Origin: Punica granatum
Taxonomy: Eukaryota; Streptophyta; Magnoliopsida; Myrtales; Lythraceae
NCBI RefSeq assembly: GCF_007655135.1
Contig: NC_045132.1
Location: forward strand, 18,862,534-18,926,533
Direction of reading: 5' to 3'
DNA length: 64,000 bases
Part shown: positions 1 to 11,544 of the stretch, in pieces
Layout: each line of letters begins with the position of its first letter
How positions within the stretch are numbered: position 1 is the first letter of the stretch
Notes under the pieces: generated by a model
Told to the model about the DNA's origin: nothing
Databases searched by the model: none
Seen by the model: the letters and a program-made list of their open reading frames with translations, nothing else
Translations under genes and position numbers: made by a program

Positions 1-119
1 AGAGATTGGATGCCCATTTTCCTAATTTTCATAAATACTTAAATAAAATCCATTCCCAAATGTCGTCTTGACCAACTTGATGCCATGGAGCTGCTCGATG
101 TGACTCGCAATTAAGGAGT

Positions 120-1472
120 ATGGAGTCGACAGCCGCCCTTCTCTTGCTCCTCTCCTCCTATGCCTTTCTCCTCGCAGCCGCACCGCCACCTCCACGACCC
201 TCAGCCCCACCTATACTTCCCAAGGAGTCCCTTCCCACTAAGTCCGGCTACCTCACCGTGAATGCCTCCACCGGGTCCGCCATCTTCTATGCCTTCTACG
301 AGGCCCAGCAGCATTCCTCGCCGCCCTCTCAGACCCCGCTCCTCATCTGGCTCCAGGGCGGTCCTGGCTGCTCCTCCATGATCGGCAACTTCTATGAGCT
401 TGGCCCCTGGCGCGTCACTGCCAGCTCTCTTGCTGGTCACGACATGGAACATCTCTCGCTCGAGCCCAACCCGGGCTCATGGAATCGAATCTTTGGCTTG
501 CTCTTCCTCGATAACCCGATAGGAGTCGGGTTCAGCTTCGCTGCCACCACTGAAGAGATCCCCCGAGATCAGCATTCAGTGGCGGAGCACCTCTTCACAG
601 CGATAACCGGATTCCTCAAGCTCGACGCGGAATACCAATCCCGCCCAATTTACATTACAGGTGAGAGCTATGCGGGCAAGTATGTTCCTGCCATTGGATA
701 CTACATCCTGAAGAAGAACTGGAAGCTGCCCGTTTCTCAGAAAGTCCATTTGAGTGGCGTCGCAATTGGAAACGGTTTGACGGACCCAGTGACTCAGGTG
801 ACTACTCAAGCCCTGAACGCTTACTATTCCGGACTGATCAACGAAAAGCAGAAGGGCGAGCTCGAGGAGGCGCAATCAGAGGCACTGAGGCTGATTCGAA
901 TGGCCAATTGGAGCGAAGCGGCCGATGCCAGGAGCCACATTTGGAGGCTGCTTGAGAACATGACGGGGCTCGCTACGCTATACGACTTCACAAAAAAGGT
1001 GCCCTACAGGACCGAATGGGTGGCGAGGCTCCTGCAGTCGAAGGAAGTGAAGGCGGCACTTGGGGCAAGGGCATCGATCGAGTTCAAGGAGTGCAGCGAC
1101 CTAGTGGGGTCCGTGCTGCATGCGGACGTGATGAAGACCGTGAAGCCAATGGTCGAGTACATGGTGGGGAGTGGGCTGCGGGTGCTGCTGTACCAGGGGC
1201 ACTCGGACCTGATGGACGGGGTCTACTCGACTGAGGCGTGGGTGAGGACAATGAAGTGGGACGGGATCGAGAGGTTCATGTCGGCGGACCGGAAGGTGTG
1301 GAGGGTGAAGGGGGAGCTGGCTGGGTTCGTGCAGAAATGGGGCAGCCTGAGCCATGCGGTGGTGATGGGGGCAGGGCATCTGGTCCCGACCGATCAGCCT
1401 CTCAACTCCCAGGCCATGATTGAGGATTGGGTATTGGAGAAGGGGCTGTTTGGGACAAGAGGAGAGTTTTGA
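120..1472 (+). CDS. SCPL50-like: Serine carboxypeptidase-like protein, SCPL50 type (copy A)
   Basis: Single-exon 450-aa protein of peptidase family S10 (alpha/beta hydrolase fold). Residues 1-21 are a hydrophobic signal peptide, so the product enters the secretory route, probably to the vacuole or cell wall. A proline-rich stretch (about 22-35) follows. The oxyanion motif GGPGCSS is present. The catalytic triad reads as Ser183 in GESYAGK, Asp363 in GHSDLMDG and His420 in GAGHLVP. NXS/NXT glycosylation sites occur (for example NAS, NWS, NMT). The start at 120 is the first ATG that gives the signal peptide. Lack of introns and length fit the SCPL50/51 branch rather than the intron-rich acyltransferase SCPLs. 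That branch assignment is from family knowledge, and the substrate is unknown. It is the upstream member of a tandem pair with the gene at 7507. Confidence 0.93.
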   Translation: MESTAALLLLLSSYAFLLAAAPPPPRPSAPPILPKESLPTKSGYLTVNASTGSAIFYAFYEAQQHSSPPSQTPLLIWLQGGPGCSSMIGNFYELGPWRVTASSLAGHDMEHLSLEPNPGSWNRIFGLLFLDNPIGVGFSFAATTEEIPRDQHSVAEHLFTAITGFLKLDAEYQSRPIYITGESYAGKYVPAIGYYILKKNWKLPVSQKVHLSGVAIGNGLTDPVTQVTTQALNAYYSGLINEKQKGELEEAQSEALRLIRMANWSEAADARSHIWRLLENMTGLATLYDFTKKVPYRTEWVARLLQSKEVKAALGARASIEFKECSDLVGSVLHADVMKTVKPMVEYMVGSGLRVLLYQGHSDLMDGVYSTEAWVRTMKWDGIERFMSADRKVWRVKGELAGFVQKWGSLSHAVVMGAGHLVPTDQPLNSQAMIEDWVLEKGLFGTRGEF

Positions 1473-1583
1473 AACAAAGGAGTAAGGACCAATTTGAGAA
1501 TTTCTTGGTTTTGATCCAATGAGTTTCTTGATTGTTGTTGTGATGAAGTAGCTCTCTTGTATGAATTCTCACGATGTGTGGAA

Positions 1584-1601
1584 AATAAAAACTAGAATAA
1601 A
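1584..1601 (+). terminator. Candidate poly(A) signals of SCPL copy A
   Basis: Two overlapping-range AATAAA hexamers lie about 110-130 bp after the stop codon, at 1584-1589 and 1596-1601. Plant poly(A) signals are loose, so this is only a likely 3' end. Confidence 0.4.
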
Positions 1602-1879
1602 ATTCCATTTCTTACTCGATTCATCATATGGTGCAGTACTTTCATCGTCGTCAACACGAATCTAAGAAACTCTAGAATTAGATTCCTATCGATGACTTTC
1701 ATGCATCCCTTATTCGTCCTCTTCCAATATCCTACTATAGTCATGAGCATCTTTTGTAAGCGGAAAAAAAAAAAAAACAAATGTTTTTCTTCTTATTGTT
1801 ATGTGGTGATTTTGGTGGTTACTACTATTATAATTAAGTGGAACACTTCATCAAACTATCTCCCCCCAAAATAAAAATG

Positions 1880-2535
1880 TTAGAGATTTTTCTTGTATGG
1901 TGTTCCAATTTCTTGCCTAACGCTATGGTCTTAATAACGGGAAATATTTGAGATTAATTTTATGTCACCGTAAGACGTAAACAAGTACAAATAAATAAAA
2001 TTAAAAGAAATGAGCGAATGGGTATCATACATATGTACTACAATTATTTTTTAAAAAATTTTGGATCTTAATAAGTTTCTGCTCATTGTATCATTAAGAA
2101 ATATAATTATATATTAATGTGGATTGGTTTAAATAATTTGGCGATTATTCCTTTTAAATAAGGTCAAGTTCAAGTCTTGTGAATGAAAAAAATTCACGCT
2201 AAAAAAGTTTTACCTAGTTCGACTGAAGTCATGACACAATTTCACTTTCAGATATTATAGTCCACATCAAAAAAAAGAGAGAAAGAAATTGAATTATATA
2301 TTTACAATTTTCATACCATATGGGATAAAACAACTATTTGATCCGTAACGACTTTGCAAAACGAAGTTTCTATATGAGCAACTTCGCCGTGTATCTTCGT
2401 CAATGATATGATCACTTAACATATGGAGTCCTCATGTTGCCGATTTTCACTCTTGAGTTTGGATTTTGCATCAACTCATCTTAAAACAGCATCCAGAAAT
2501 TCGATAAAAGAACTTCGTGTTACTTGCACCATGAC
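1880..2535 (+). repeat. Duplicated 3'-flank segment, copy A
   Basis: Non-coding sequence downstream of SCPL copy A that recurs downstream of copy B (about 9220-11480, broken by insertions) and a third time at about 13098-13440. Shared blocks include the GTTTCTATATGAGCAACTT region near 2366 and GATTAATTTTATGTCAC near 1952. Copy A alone contains a SINE at 2116-2291. Confidence 0.75.
2116..2291 (+). mobile_element. SINE-like retroposon with 11-bp target duplication
   Basis: A 176-bp insertion flanked by the perfect direct repeat AATTATATATT (2105-2115 and 2292-2302), with an A-rich 3' end. Its body matches the copy at 35597-35777 and, inverted, those at 5750, 48950 and 63655. The region AAGTTCAAGTCTTGTG resembles a degenerate pol III B box. 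The paralogous flank at 13250-13310 lacks it. No protein is encoded. Confidence 0.7.
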
Positions 2536-4199
2536 GCATTTTTTAAATTCATGTCTCAAAGTATAAAACATGTCAGCAACTGACGAGGACATGTTGGTAA
2601 AAAAAACAAACAGGAAAAGCGTGATAAAAATTTCAAGTCTAATGGGTATACTGTCATTTTTTATAATTAATGGTTGTACTATCATTCTATATGAACTTAT
2701 TGATAAAAGAATCTTTTAATATAATTTCGATTTTTTCAAATAATTTTGAGATCAATATACAAGAAAAGAAAATAAATACGAAAATTGATCTGTATCTATA
2801 TCAATATTTATTTATACTATATATGAAAGAATGACACATTTTTTAGTATTTCTCCAATTTTTTCTTCCCTTTATACCCCTGCTTAAGTCTGTAGTATTAC
2901 TATATTACGCTTTATCCAAACAAGATGTGTAAAATTACCGTCGAGATCACACCCTTTAATATTACGATACTTTTTAAACTCATATCTTTTTAAACAAAAA
3001 ATACAAGTTAAATAATCCTTTAATCCTAACAAAAAGAAAATAAAAAAGATAATTCTTAATAATGTTGCACCTTTTTGGCCATAAAAAATACATGAACCAT
3101 TCTATTTCTTCGCGTAAAAGGATTAATCCATACAGCATTTGATAATTTATTATTTTATTTTGGAGAAATATGATTTTTATAAAAGGATATGACTATTGCA
3201 TAAAGGGACATAACTATTGGAAGAATTATTTACAATTTTATTATATGTATATTACATCATGTAATTTTCCATGAGGCCTTAAGAATCCTCAAAAAAATTT
3301 AACGCGACATGGAAAAGTATTTAGACCCCCTTACTTTAAAACTCTTCCAACAATACATCTTTAGAAATTCTGAAGAAAAATTCTCTTTTCGAATTACAAA
3401 TATCAATCAAACAATCCCATTTTTATTCAATCTATAGGATATATCCTGATTCCCTTTCAATTATTATATGATCAGATGTTCCCACTTGAAAAATACATAG
3501 GATCTTCGAGCAGTTGCCCTTCCCATTCTTATGGTATATTTTATTTTAAATTAAAGAACTTCTTGGAAGATGATGCAAAAAAAATAAAAAAGGGTATATT
3601 CTAGAAGAAGACACAGATGCTCCAATGAGCCAACATTTTCGATTAAGAGTTGTTTCCGTTCAGTAAGAACATAACCTTTGGAGAGTCGCAAGTATTCCAT
3701 TCTTCCTCCCAAATTTAAGGATTCATTATATTGATTTACCTCAAATGTCTTCGTTGGCTTAAAGATTACTTCCATTCTGGCGCCTTTTAATTAGATGATC
3801 TTTGTAATTTTGAAGGGTCGCTTATGATAAATAAAGTCTTCAATTTTTGGCAATTATGTATTTGTTTTTGTTTTTGTTAATTTAGTTAATTTAGTGCTAA
3901 ACTGAATTTTGTCAATCCTTCAGTTGATTGTTTTTCTTCAAACAAATATGTACTATTTATTATCTATCGCTAGAAGCTTTTTTTCTTATAATACTTTTTT
4001 AATAATACGATCACCCGTCAACAATTTTTGCTAACCGATCCCTATTTCAAGGGAACTTATTTTTATATATATATATATATATTAGATGTTGATATATATA
4101 TATATATCCCCTTTTCCAGCAAATATATATATATATAGTTTTCAATTTTTTCTCCTAATATATCTTCATTTTTTCCTGCGTTTACTATGCATGTATGCC
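2536..4199. other. AT-rich intergenic stretch, no gene seen
   Basis: Very AT-rich spacer with poly(A)/poly(T) runs and short ORFs only. An AT microsatellite runs through about 4065-4136. I see no conserved protein, RNA gene or clear element ends. Confidence 0.6.
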
Positions 4200-4207
4200 A
4201 TTTTAGA

Positions 4208-5170
4208 TTTTTATTTTTTATTTTTTTGGGATCAAGTCCAGCAATGCTCTTTATTGATTAATCATTTGATCCAATATAAGAGCCTGGCCCCTGAAGACAA
4301 AATGCAAAAGCACAGGCCTAAATGGGAGCACCCATGCTCAAAAATAAGAGACACTTAGTCCCCTTCATTACAGTAAATAGCCAACGTAGCCATTACTCAA
4401 AGAACAACTCCCCATGCAACAAGACTTCTTCTCTGATGTTCTGCAGTGATCTTCTTATGCAAATTTGGGACACCTAGCAATCTGCTCCTGATAGTGCTAC
4501 CAATCAAGTTGCACATTCTATCAGCAGAAGGGACTTTTTGGCAATGCAACACAACATTTATTTCCTTCCATACAAAGCACAAAAATGCATGCCATAACAA
4601 CTTCAACAAAACAATATGAATCGCCTGTCCTCTGAGATTCTTAGAGGCCCAAAAAAGCTCAGTTTGACCAGATTTTCACAATCCTATCAACTTCACACTT
4701 CTGTAATAGCTTCTCCCACAAGTGCTTACTGAAAGTGCAAGAGAAAAATAAATGATCTCTGGTCTTCTCTACTGCACAATATGGTTTGCAACTTGTATCC
4801 ACACCCCATCCCATTTCTTAACTATGTCCATAGTTGCTAACCTATTATATATGGCTAGCCAACTCATGAAACAATGCTTAGGCACACTTGGGATAAACCA
4901 AACCAGATTATACCGCGGGACCTTCCTATCCTTCCTTCTGAGTACAGCCCAGGTGCTAGAGATAGTAAACCTTCCCGTACTGTGGGCCATCCACAGAACA
5001 ACATCTTGCTTATTAGGGTCCAGTTGTATGTCTGTCAACAGCTGCTGCAATAACTGCCTCTCTCTGTCCCTGAAGACTCTTTGATCCCAGTCTGTGCAAT
5101 TCAAAGCTTCAGCCACAGTAGCATGTTGAGAAATTCCACATCTATTCCCGGTCTCTCCCATTAGTATGGT
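4208..5170 (-). mobile_element. 5'-truncated LINE fragment with decayed RT zinc-binding domain
   Basis: Read on the minus strand, 5161-4769 encodes a 130-aa piece typical of the zinc-binding region that follows reverse transcriptase in plant LINEs: the FTISSTWAVLR region, then VWFIPSVPKHCFMSWLAI and RLATMDIVKKW. A stop and a frame change near 4770 separate it from the expected continuation (RDHLFFSC, then LWEKLL) in another frame, so it is dead. The minus-strand 3' end finishes in an A-rich tail (T-rich at 4208-4230 on the plus strand). The 8-bp repeat ATTTTAGA flanks it (4200-4207 and 5171-5178), as expected for target-primed insertion. Confidence 0.8.
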
Positions 5171-5178
5171 ATTTTAGA

Positions 5179-5749
5179 ATTATTACGTATTACTCTCGCA
5201 ACATCCATTGTGAAAAACATTACTCTCGCGCTTCTAACATTTAAGGTTATTTTCTCTCACAATAAGTACATTGAAATACATTGTACTTACATTAAACAAA
5301 TTTGGTGCATATCTTTTGGTTGAATCCTAGAATTGGATAGGACAAGTTACTTCTTCCATTTAGGTTGTCTATTAGTTAAGAAGTCCAGAATATTTAAGAG
5401 CTTGACAATGTGATTTTCATGTATTTTTAATGAGTAAACACCTATGCAAAATTAATGATTATACATTTGCTTATTATTTTAACCATTTAAGTTTTATATT
5501 AAGATGAAGGATTCACAATTATTAATTTATCATATACCTCTTCAAAATTGGCACATTGATATTGCTCTAATCGATAATTTATTTTCCATGTGCATCTTTT
5601 TTCTTCTTTTTGGATGTTAATGCACTTACTATGTATGTTTTTCATTTTATTACAAAGAACTTCATTGATCTTGAACTCATGAAAATCTTTTTATTTCGCC
5701 ATTAGTTTTGAACTTTTGTCCATTTTCCCAAATTCGGCATGAATTTTTT
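5179..5749. other. Intergenic, no gene seen
   Basis: AT-rich sequence with no ORF or repeat I can assign. The pentamer ACTCTCGC occurs twice near 5192 and 5222. Confidence 0.5.
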
Positions 5750-5935
5750 TTTCGATGAACATCCTAACACCCGGAAACTCAACGACCCTAACTAATCGAA
5801 TATGAGCCGGGGTCGGTCCACGAAGGGTTTAAAGCTCTTACAATAATGGATTTTCTCCATTCACGAGACTTAAACCCGAGATCTTACTTAAGGGGAACAT
5901 ACATGGAACTGCTTCAACTAACTCATACTGGTAAT
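5750..5935 (-). mobile_element. SINE-like retroposon copy, reverse orientation
   Basis: Reverse-orientation member of the same family as 2116-2291 and 35597-35777. A T-run at its left edge (5747-5752) is the A tail of the minus strand, and the block TTCTCCATTCACGAGACTT is shared with the copy near 63729. Ends are approximate. Confidence 0.55.
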
Positions 5936-7228
5936 CTAGCATTTTTTCGGTCATGGCATTTTTTTTTGTAAGAAAATACATGGACTATCCTTTCTTTCCA
6001 AATCTATCATTTGCCAAATTTTCCATTATCTTTGCTGATGTGGTAAACGATTTTGTAATATAGCACCAAAATAATTCAAAAAATAATATAAAATTTAGAC
6101 AAATTTATAAAAAAACAATATTTAGAAAAAAAACAAAGAAAAATTAAAAATGGAAAATTTAGAAAAGTTTAATAGAAATAAAACAAAAGGTAAAAATAGA
6201 ATAAAAATAAATAAATAAATAAATAAATACATAAATTTTAAGGAAAAATAAATAAATAAAAAACTAGAATTAAAAATTAAGGAAATTCATAATAAAAAAT
6301 TAAAAATTTTAAAAAGAAAAATTAAGAAAATAAACAAAAGAAAATTAGATAATTAAAAGAAATTTAAAAAACGAAAAGAGGAAAAAAGATGCTCATGTTT
6401 TTTTTGTGATAAAAATAAAGTTCATGTTAGGATTGGGAAAACAACAGAGTTCAAGATTAATGCTATAATCAACCCTATTTTCTTGCCTTTCGGTATTATC
6501 TATTAGACCACCTCCAACAATAGTCCCTTCATGAGTATTTAAAGTAGGCCCAATTATTGTCACATAAGCACCACATAGATAAGAGACATCCCATGAAAAA
6601 GAGAGCCTCGAAACTCTAATAGTTAGTCTCTGATTAGATCTTTGTTGGAATCTGAATTATAATACAGATTACGAGTACCTTGTTGAAATCAGTAACATTT
6701 TCTTTCATTTTTTTATGTTCAAACACAATAAATGAAATAAATAATTAAAATTAATCGGATCGCATCCATCCATTTATAGAAGTAAATGATTATGTAATTG
6801 TCCTTAGGGTTATATAGTAAAAGCAAATAAGCAACTAAATTCGTAAAAAAAGAGGATAATGCAGCTCTCCTTAGTAGATAAAGTACATAAGCACTTTTTC
6901 GGATTCTGTAGTTATTATATCACACATAAATGATTATGTAAATATAAAATAACTTTAAAAAAAAAAGAGAGAGTCTAGATTACCGATTCCGTGGATATCA
7001 TGCATGTTGGAACTAGAACCAGAACTCATTTTCACATGTTTCTTAAATTACTGCTCAGACGTTATCTTATTTTTTAATGGAGTTATCTGAATCCTATCCT
7101 GATGAATAGCTTCCAACCAGTTCCGGACATACATGGTATTCAGGCACACTTTTATCTGAAATTTGACACGTAACATGTACATATCTAATTTAACAGAAGT
7201 GACGCTGAACTCGAATTTCTGCAACTAA
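5936..7228. other. AT-rich spacer with AAAT microsatellite
   Basis: Low-complexity A-rich sequence, including a short AAAT tandem array at about 6206-6232. No coding or RNA feature is supportable. The proximal promoter of the next gene probably lies in the last few hundred bases before 7507, where base composition becomes more GC-rich. Confidence 0.5.
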
Positions 7229-7506
7229 ATGAACTTTCTCAATATTAACTTCGACAAAATCTTCCATTCTAATTGCTTATGCTTGGTCCAGTGTCTCGTT
7301 TCGACCATCAAATTTGACCCGATCAAGGTTTCGCTTTCGTCTTCCCGAATCCGAATTCGACCTCCCCCATCGAACCGTCCTTATCATTACTCGGCTCCAC
7401 CTCCCGGCCACAAAACAAAATAAGGGACAAGCTCTCTCCCCATTCCTCGATCCATTCTTATCGTCCTGCATAAGCTGATAGACAGAGCTGCTCCAGGTCA
7501 ACGCTA

Positions 7507-8865
7507 ATGGAGTGGGGAGTCCGTTCCCTGCTCAACCCCCTCCTGCTGCTGCTCCTCCTCCCCTCCTCGGCCTTTCTCCTCCCCAAGGAGTCCCTCCCCA
7601 CTAAATCCGGCTACCTTCCGGTGAACCTCTCCACAGGCTCCGCCGTCTTCTACGCCTTCTATGAGGCCCAGCAGCCCGCCTCACCGCCCTCTCAGACCCC
7701 GCTCCTCATCTGGCTCCAGGGCGGCCCCGGCTGCTCCTCCATGATCGGCAACTTCTATGAGCTTGGGCCCTGGAGGGTCAGCGCCGGCTCCTCTGCTAAG
7801 CAAAATGTCGAACACCTCTCCCTCGAGCGCAACCCGGGCTCGTGGAACCGGCTCTTCGGCCTGCTCTTCCTCGACAACCCGATCGGGGTCGGGTTCAGCT
7901 TCGCTGCCACCGCTGAAGAGATCCCCCGAGACCAGCGCTCAGTAGCGGAGCACCTCTTCACGGCGATAGCCGGATTCCTCGCGCTCGACCCCGAATTCAA
8001 ATCCCGCCCAATTTACGTTACAGGTGAGAGCTATGCGGGCAAGTACGTGCCCGCCATTGGATACTACATCCTGAAGAAGAACTTGGAGCTGCCCGTTTCG
8101 CGGAAGGTCAATTTGGGCGGCGTCGCAATCGGAAACGGGCTGACAGACCCGGTGACTCAGGTCGCCACCCACGCCCTGAATGCTTACTACTCCGGCCTGA
8201 TCAACGACAAGCAGAAGGACGAGCTCGAGAAGGCGCAATCGGAGGCGGTGAGTCTGACCCGAATGGGCAATTGGAGCGAAGCGACCGATGCCAGGAGCCA
8301 CGTCCTGAGAATGCTGCAGAACATGACGGGGCTCGCTACGCTATACGACTTCACGAGGAAGGTGCCCTACAGGACAGAATGGGTGACGAGGCTCCTGCAG
8401 TCGAACGAAGTGAAGGCGGCTCTCGGGGCTAGGGAATCGATTAAATTCGAGGAGTGCAGCGACAAGGTGGGGTCCGCGCTGCATGCGGACGTGATGAAGA
8501 GCGTGAAGCCGATGGTCGAGTACATGGTGGGGAGCGGGCTGCGGGTGCTGCTGTACCAGGGGCACTCGGACCTGAGGGACGGGGTGGTGTCGACGGAGGC
8601 GTGGGTGAGGACAATGAAGTGGGATGGGATCGAGAGGTTCATGTCGGCAGACCGGAAGGTGTGGACGGTAAAGGGGGAGCTGGCCGGGTTCGTGCAGAAA
8701 TGGGGCAGCCTGAGCCACGCCGTGGTGCTGGGGGCGGGCCATCTGGTCCCCACCGATCAGCCTGTCAACTCTCAGGCCATGATTGAGGACTGGGTGTTGG
8801 AGAAGGGGCTGTTTGGGGAGGCACAAGGGGAGAGTATTGGAACAAAGGATCCCGTTGAGATTTGA
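7507..8865 (+). CDS. SCPL50-like: Serine carboxypeptidase-like protein, SCPL50 type (copy B)
   Basis: Single-exon 452-aa S10 peptidase, the tandem duplicate of the gene at 120. By eye well over 80% of residues match over the mature region. It has a leucine-rich signal peptide (about residues 1-25), lacks the proline-rich insert of copy A, keeps GGPGCSS, and has a complete triad: Ser175 (GESYAGK), Asp355 (GHSDLRDG) and His412 (GAGHLVP). The C-terminus is slightly longer and divergent (ends KDPVEI). The start is set by the signal peptide. GC content is much higher than in the flanks, as in copy A. Expected to act in the vacuole or apoplast; substrate unknown. Both copies look intact, so they may be redundant or diverging in expression. 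Confidence 0.94.
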   Translation: MEWGVRSLLNPLLLLLLLPSSAFLLPKESLPTKSGYLPVNLSTGSAVFYAFYEAQQPASPPSQTPLLIWLQGGPGCSSMIGNFYELGPWRVSAGSSAKQNVEHLSLERNPGSWNRLFGLLFLDNPIGVGFSFAATAEEIPRDQRSVAEHLFTAIAGFLALDPEFKSRPIYVTGESYAGKYVPAIGYYILKKNLELPVSRKVNLGGVAIGNGLTDPVTQVATHALNAYYSGLINDKQKDELEKAQSEAVSLTRMGNWSEATDARSHVLRMLQNMTGLATLYDFTRKVPYRTEWVTRLLQSNEVKAALGARESIKFEECSDKVGSALHADVMKSVKPMVEYMVGSGLRVLLYQGHSDLRDGVVSTEAWVRTMKWDGIERFMSADRKVWTVKGELAGFVQKWGSLSHAVVLGAGHLVPTDQPVNSQAMIEDWVLEKGLFGEAQGESIGTKDPVEI

Positions 8866-9358
8866 TTTGTTCGGTTTTGATCCTATTTGGAAGTAGCTCT
8901 CTTGTATGAATTCTCACTATATGTGTGTGTGTGTGTGGAAAACAAAAAGAAGAATAAGTTCCACATCTTCTTCCTCGGCTAATCGATTGGTGTAGTGCAA
9001 TCATCATCGTCGACACGGTCACACGGATCTAAAAGGTTCGAGTTTAACTCTTATCAATGACTCCGGAAAAGAAAAAAAAAATCCACATCTATTTCTTCTT
9101 AATGTTATGCAGTGATTTTAGTGATTCCTTATTGATTACTGACTAATAAATAGCTCAATGGACCACATCCAGATTATTATTGAAAAAGAAAACGAGGAAA
9201 AGCTACTTCTACCATTATTGGTAGTTTAAACTACAAACTGTTTAGAGATGTTTCTTGTATCATCTTCCAATTTCTTGCACATAACACTCTTGTCTTACTA
9301 TCACGATCTTTTTAGTAATTTTTTTGCTCATTGTATCATTACGAAATAAATAATAATA

Positions 9359-9738
9359 TTTGGTTTGTTTGGTAGTAGAGTAGGATTTTACTCTATTCCG
9401 CTCCACCCATATAGAGCAAAATAGGTAATAGTATATGATTGAATTTATTATTGAAAAATTGATAGTAATAATAATTAAGAAAAAGTAAATTTAAGAATTT
9501 ATTATTAAATAGAAGAAAAATACTAAAAAAGTATGTATATATAGATATAAAAGTAAACGAAATAATTTATTATTAAAAAATTAGTTGTAATAGTTATGAA
9601 AAAGTATGGAGAAGAATTTATTATTCAATCAAAGATAAAATAAAAAAAGTATTAATTATGTTGTTGAATTGAAGAAAAAATTGAGTGAAGTAGAGTGGAG
9701 TGGAGTACAATATACATCCCAAAACCAAACGCCACCTT
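9359..9738. mobile_element. MITE with TTTGGTTTG-type inverted ends
   Basis: About 380 bp of AT-rich sequence, non-coding, with imperfect inverted ends (left TTTGGTTTGTTTGG, right CCAAAACCAAACGCC) and GTGGAGT repeats near the right end. A related element is at 39546-39883. It is absent from paralogous flank C. Superfamily is not settled because the target duplication is unclear. Confidence 0.6.
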
Positions 9739-9760
9739 AGAATTTTCATATTATATCGGG

Positions 9761-11283
9761 GGAGAATTACATAAATGGTCATATAAGTTTGTCTTTTTTT
9801 TTATATCGTGTCATATAAATTTCATTTTAGCTTTTCCAGTGCTAAATATTTGCTCCCTTATATATTTATGGTCTAAATCGTGATTGACCGTTAATTGGTG
9901 CTGATGTGGATGTAAATGACGACTAATCTTTTCCACTAGTATTTTAAATACTTATGTGAAAATTAAAAGAATTACAAAGATGATTCTAAAACTTTTTCAC
10001 TTTTTGAACTTGAGTCCTATAAGTTCATTTTAGAAAAAAATAATTCTAAATCAATTCAAAAAGTGATAATTTTGGTCAATTCCGTAATCGGCTGTTAATG
10101 GATGATGATGTGGACCTAACGACGTGAAAAAGGTTACGGCTAGTTGTTAATATGGTATACATTGACCAATCATCACATGCCACTTTAGAAAAATTTTAAA
10201 GATTTTAAAAAATAAAAACTAGAAAATAAAATTTTAAAAATTGACTGAGATTAACCAAAATTCAACAAAAGGTAGAAAAATTCAAAAAAATAATATTTTT
10301 TAAAAAACTTAAAAATAATAAAAAAATGAAAAAAAATTAAAAGTCTTAGAAAAAATAGAAGAAAAATTCTGAAAAATTACGTGAATTAATTAAATTTATA
10401 GAATAGGGTGAGGTCATCGAAGGCTCTGGCTGGAGGACCCCCTTTCTAATCCTTCCCTCCTCCCCATCTCTTTCTTTCAAAGAGAACATGAGAAAAGGAC
10501 CGGACAGGGGGCTAGGCTCCCCTGGCTCCCAACGAAATTGTCGGGGCTTCAAAAGCCTCCGATGACCTCATCAAGAAAGAGGACTAGATGAAGAGGTCCC
10601 CTGATCTGGCCCTTCCCTTTTCTGTTTTCCTTTTTTAAACTTTTTGCAATTTTTTTGAACTTTTTATTTTTATTTTTCTGAATTTTCTTATTTTTTAAAA
10701 AATTCGATAGAATGTTTTGTAAATTTAGTTAATTTATTTAATTTTAAATATTTTTTTGAACTTAATACAATTCTTTATATTTTTATAAAACTTTTACAAT
10801 TTTTTTGAAATTTTCAAAGAATTTTATCTTATTTTTAGTTAATTTTACTTAATTTTTTTTAATCTTTAATATGGTTGGCCTACGTGTACCATATTAGTGG
10901 CTAACCGTAATCATTTTCACGTCATTGAGTCCACATCATTGTCCGTCGACAGCCGATATGAAATGGACTAAAACTGCCACTTTTTAAAATGATTTAGTAC
11001 TGCTTCTTACAAAGTTAAACTTATAGGACTCAAGTTCCAAAAAATGAAAAACTTTTAGGACTATCATTGTTATTCCTTTAATTTTCACACAAGCGTTTTA
11101 AATATGAGTGGAAAAGATCTAATGCCGTCTACAACCATGTCAATACCGGTTAATGGTCAATCATGATTTCGACCATAAGTGTCTAACGGAGCAAATTTTT
11201 AGGATTGAAAAAATCAAAATAAAACTTATAAGACTCGATATTAAAAGAAGTTAAACTTATAGGACTATTTCTATAATTCTTCC
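9761..11283. mobile_element. Mutator-like foldback element, member 1
   Basis: 1.5-kb element with long AT-rich inverted arms (left end GGAGAATTACATAAATGGTC; the right end is its imperfect complement) around a GC-richer core at about 10407-10610. It is flanked by a 10-bp target duplication with one mismatch (9751-9760 and 11284-11293, ending ATCGGG). The uninterrupted site survives in flank copies A (2311-2330) and C (13313-13330). A second member in opposite orientation lies at 41464-43012. The 10-bp duplication and long arms fit Mutator-like elements. No transposase is encoded. Confidence 0.75.
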
Positions 11284-11544
11284 TTTTATCGGGTAAAGAA
11301 ACTGTTTGGCCTGTAGGCCACCTTGTAAATTCAAGTTTCTATTTGGGCAACTTTCCTCACCAATGATACGATCATTTGGCATATGTAGTCCTCATGATGT
11401 TGCCGATTTTTACTCTCATAAAACGCCATCAAAATTCAAAAGATTAGAAGACTTTTGTATTATTTGCACCATTGCGCATATATATATATACATATTATTC
11501 GGGATTCGACACGCTTAAGTGTGCAATCTATTTATTTTGGTGTG

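Larger units (their letters stand above)
9220..11480 (+). repeat. Duplicated 3'-flank segment, copy B, split by insertions
   Basis: The pieces at 9220-9358, 9741-9760 and 11284-11480 match in order the flank of SCPL copy A (1880-2535). The intervening DNA is a MITE (9359-9738) and a Mutator-like foldback element (9761-11283). It extends the tandem duplication beyond the coding region. Confidence 0.75.

Noticed and set aside
8341..8826. 161-codon minus ORF inside SCPL copy B
   Set aside because: Antisense shadow of the real gene; His/Pro/Leu-rich composition arises from GC-rich coding sequence.
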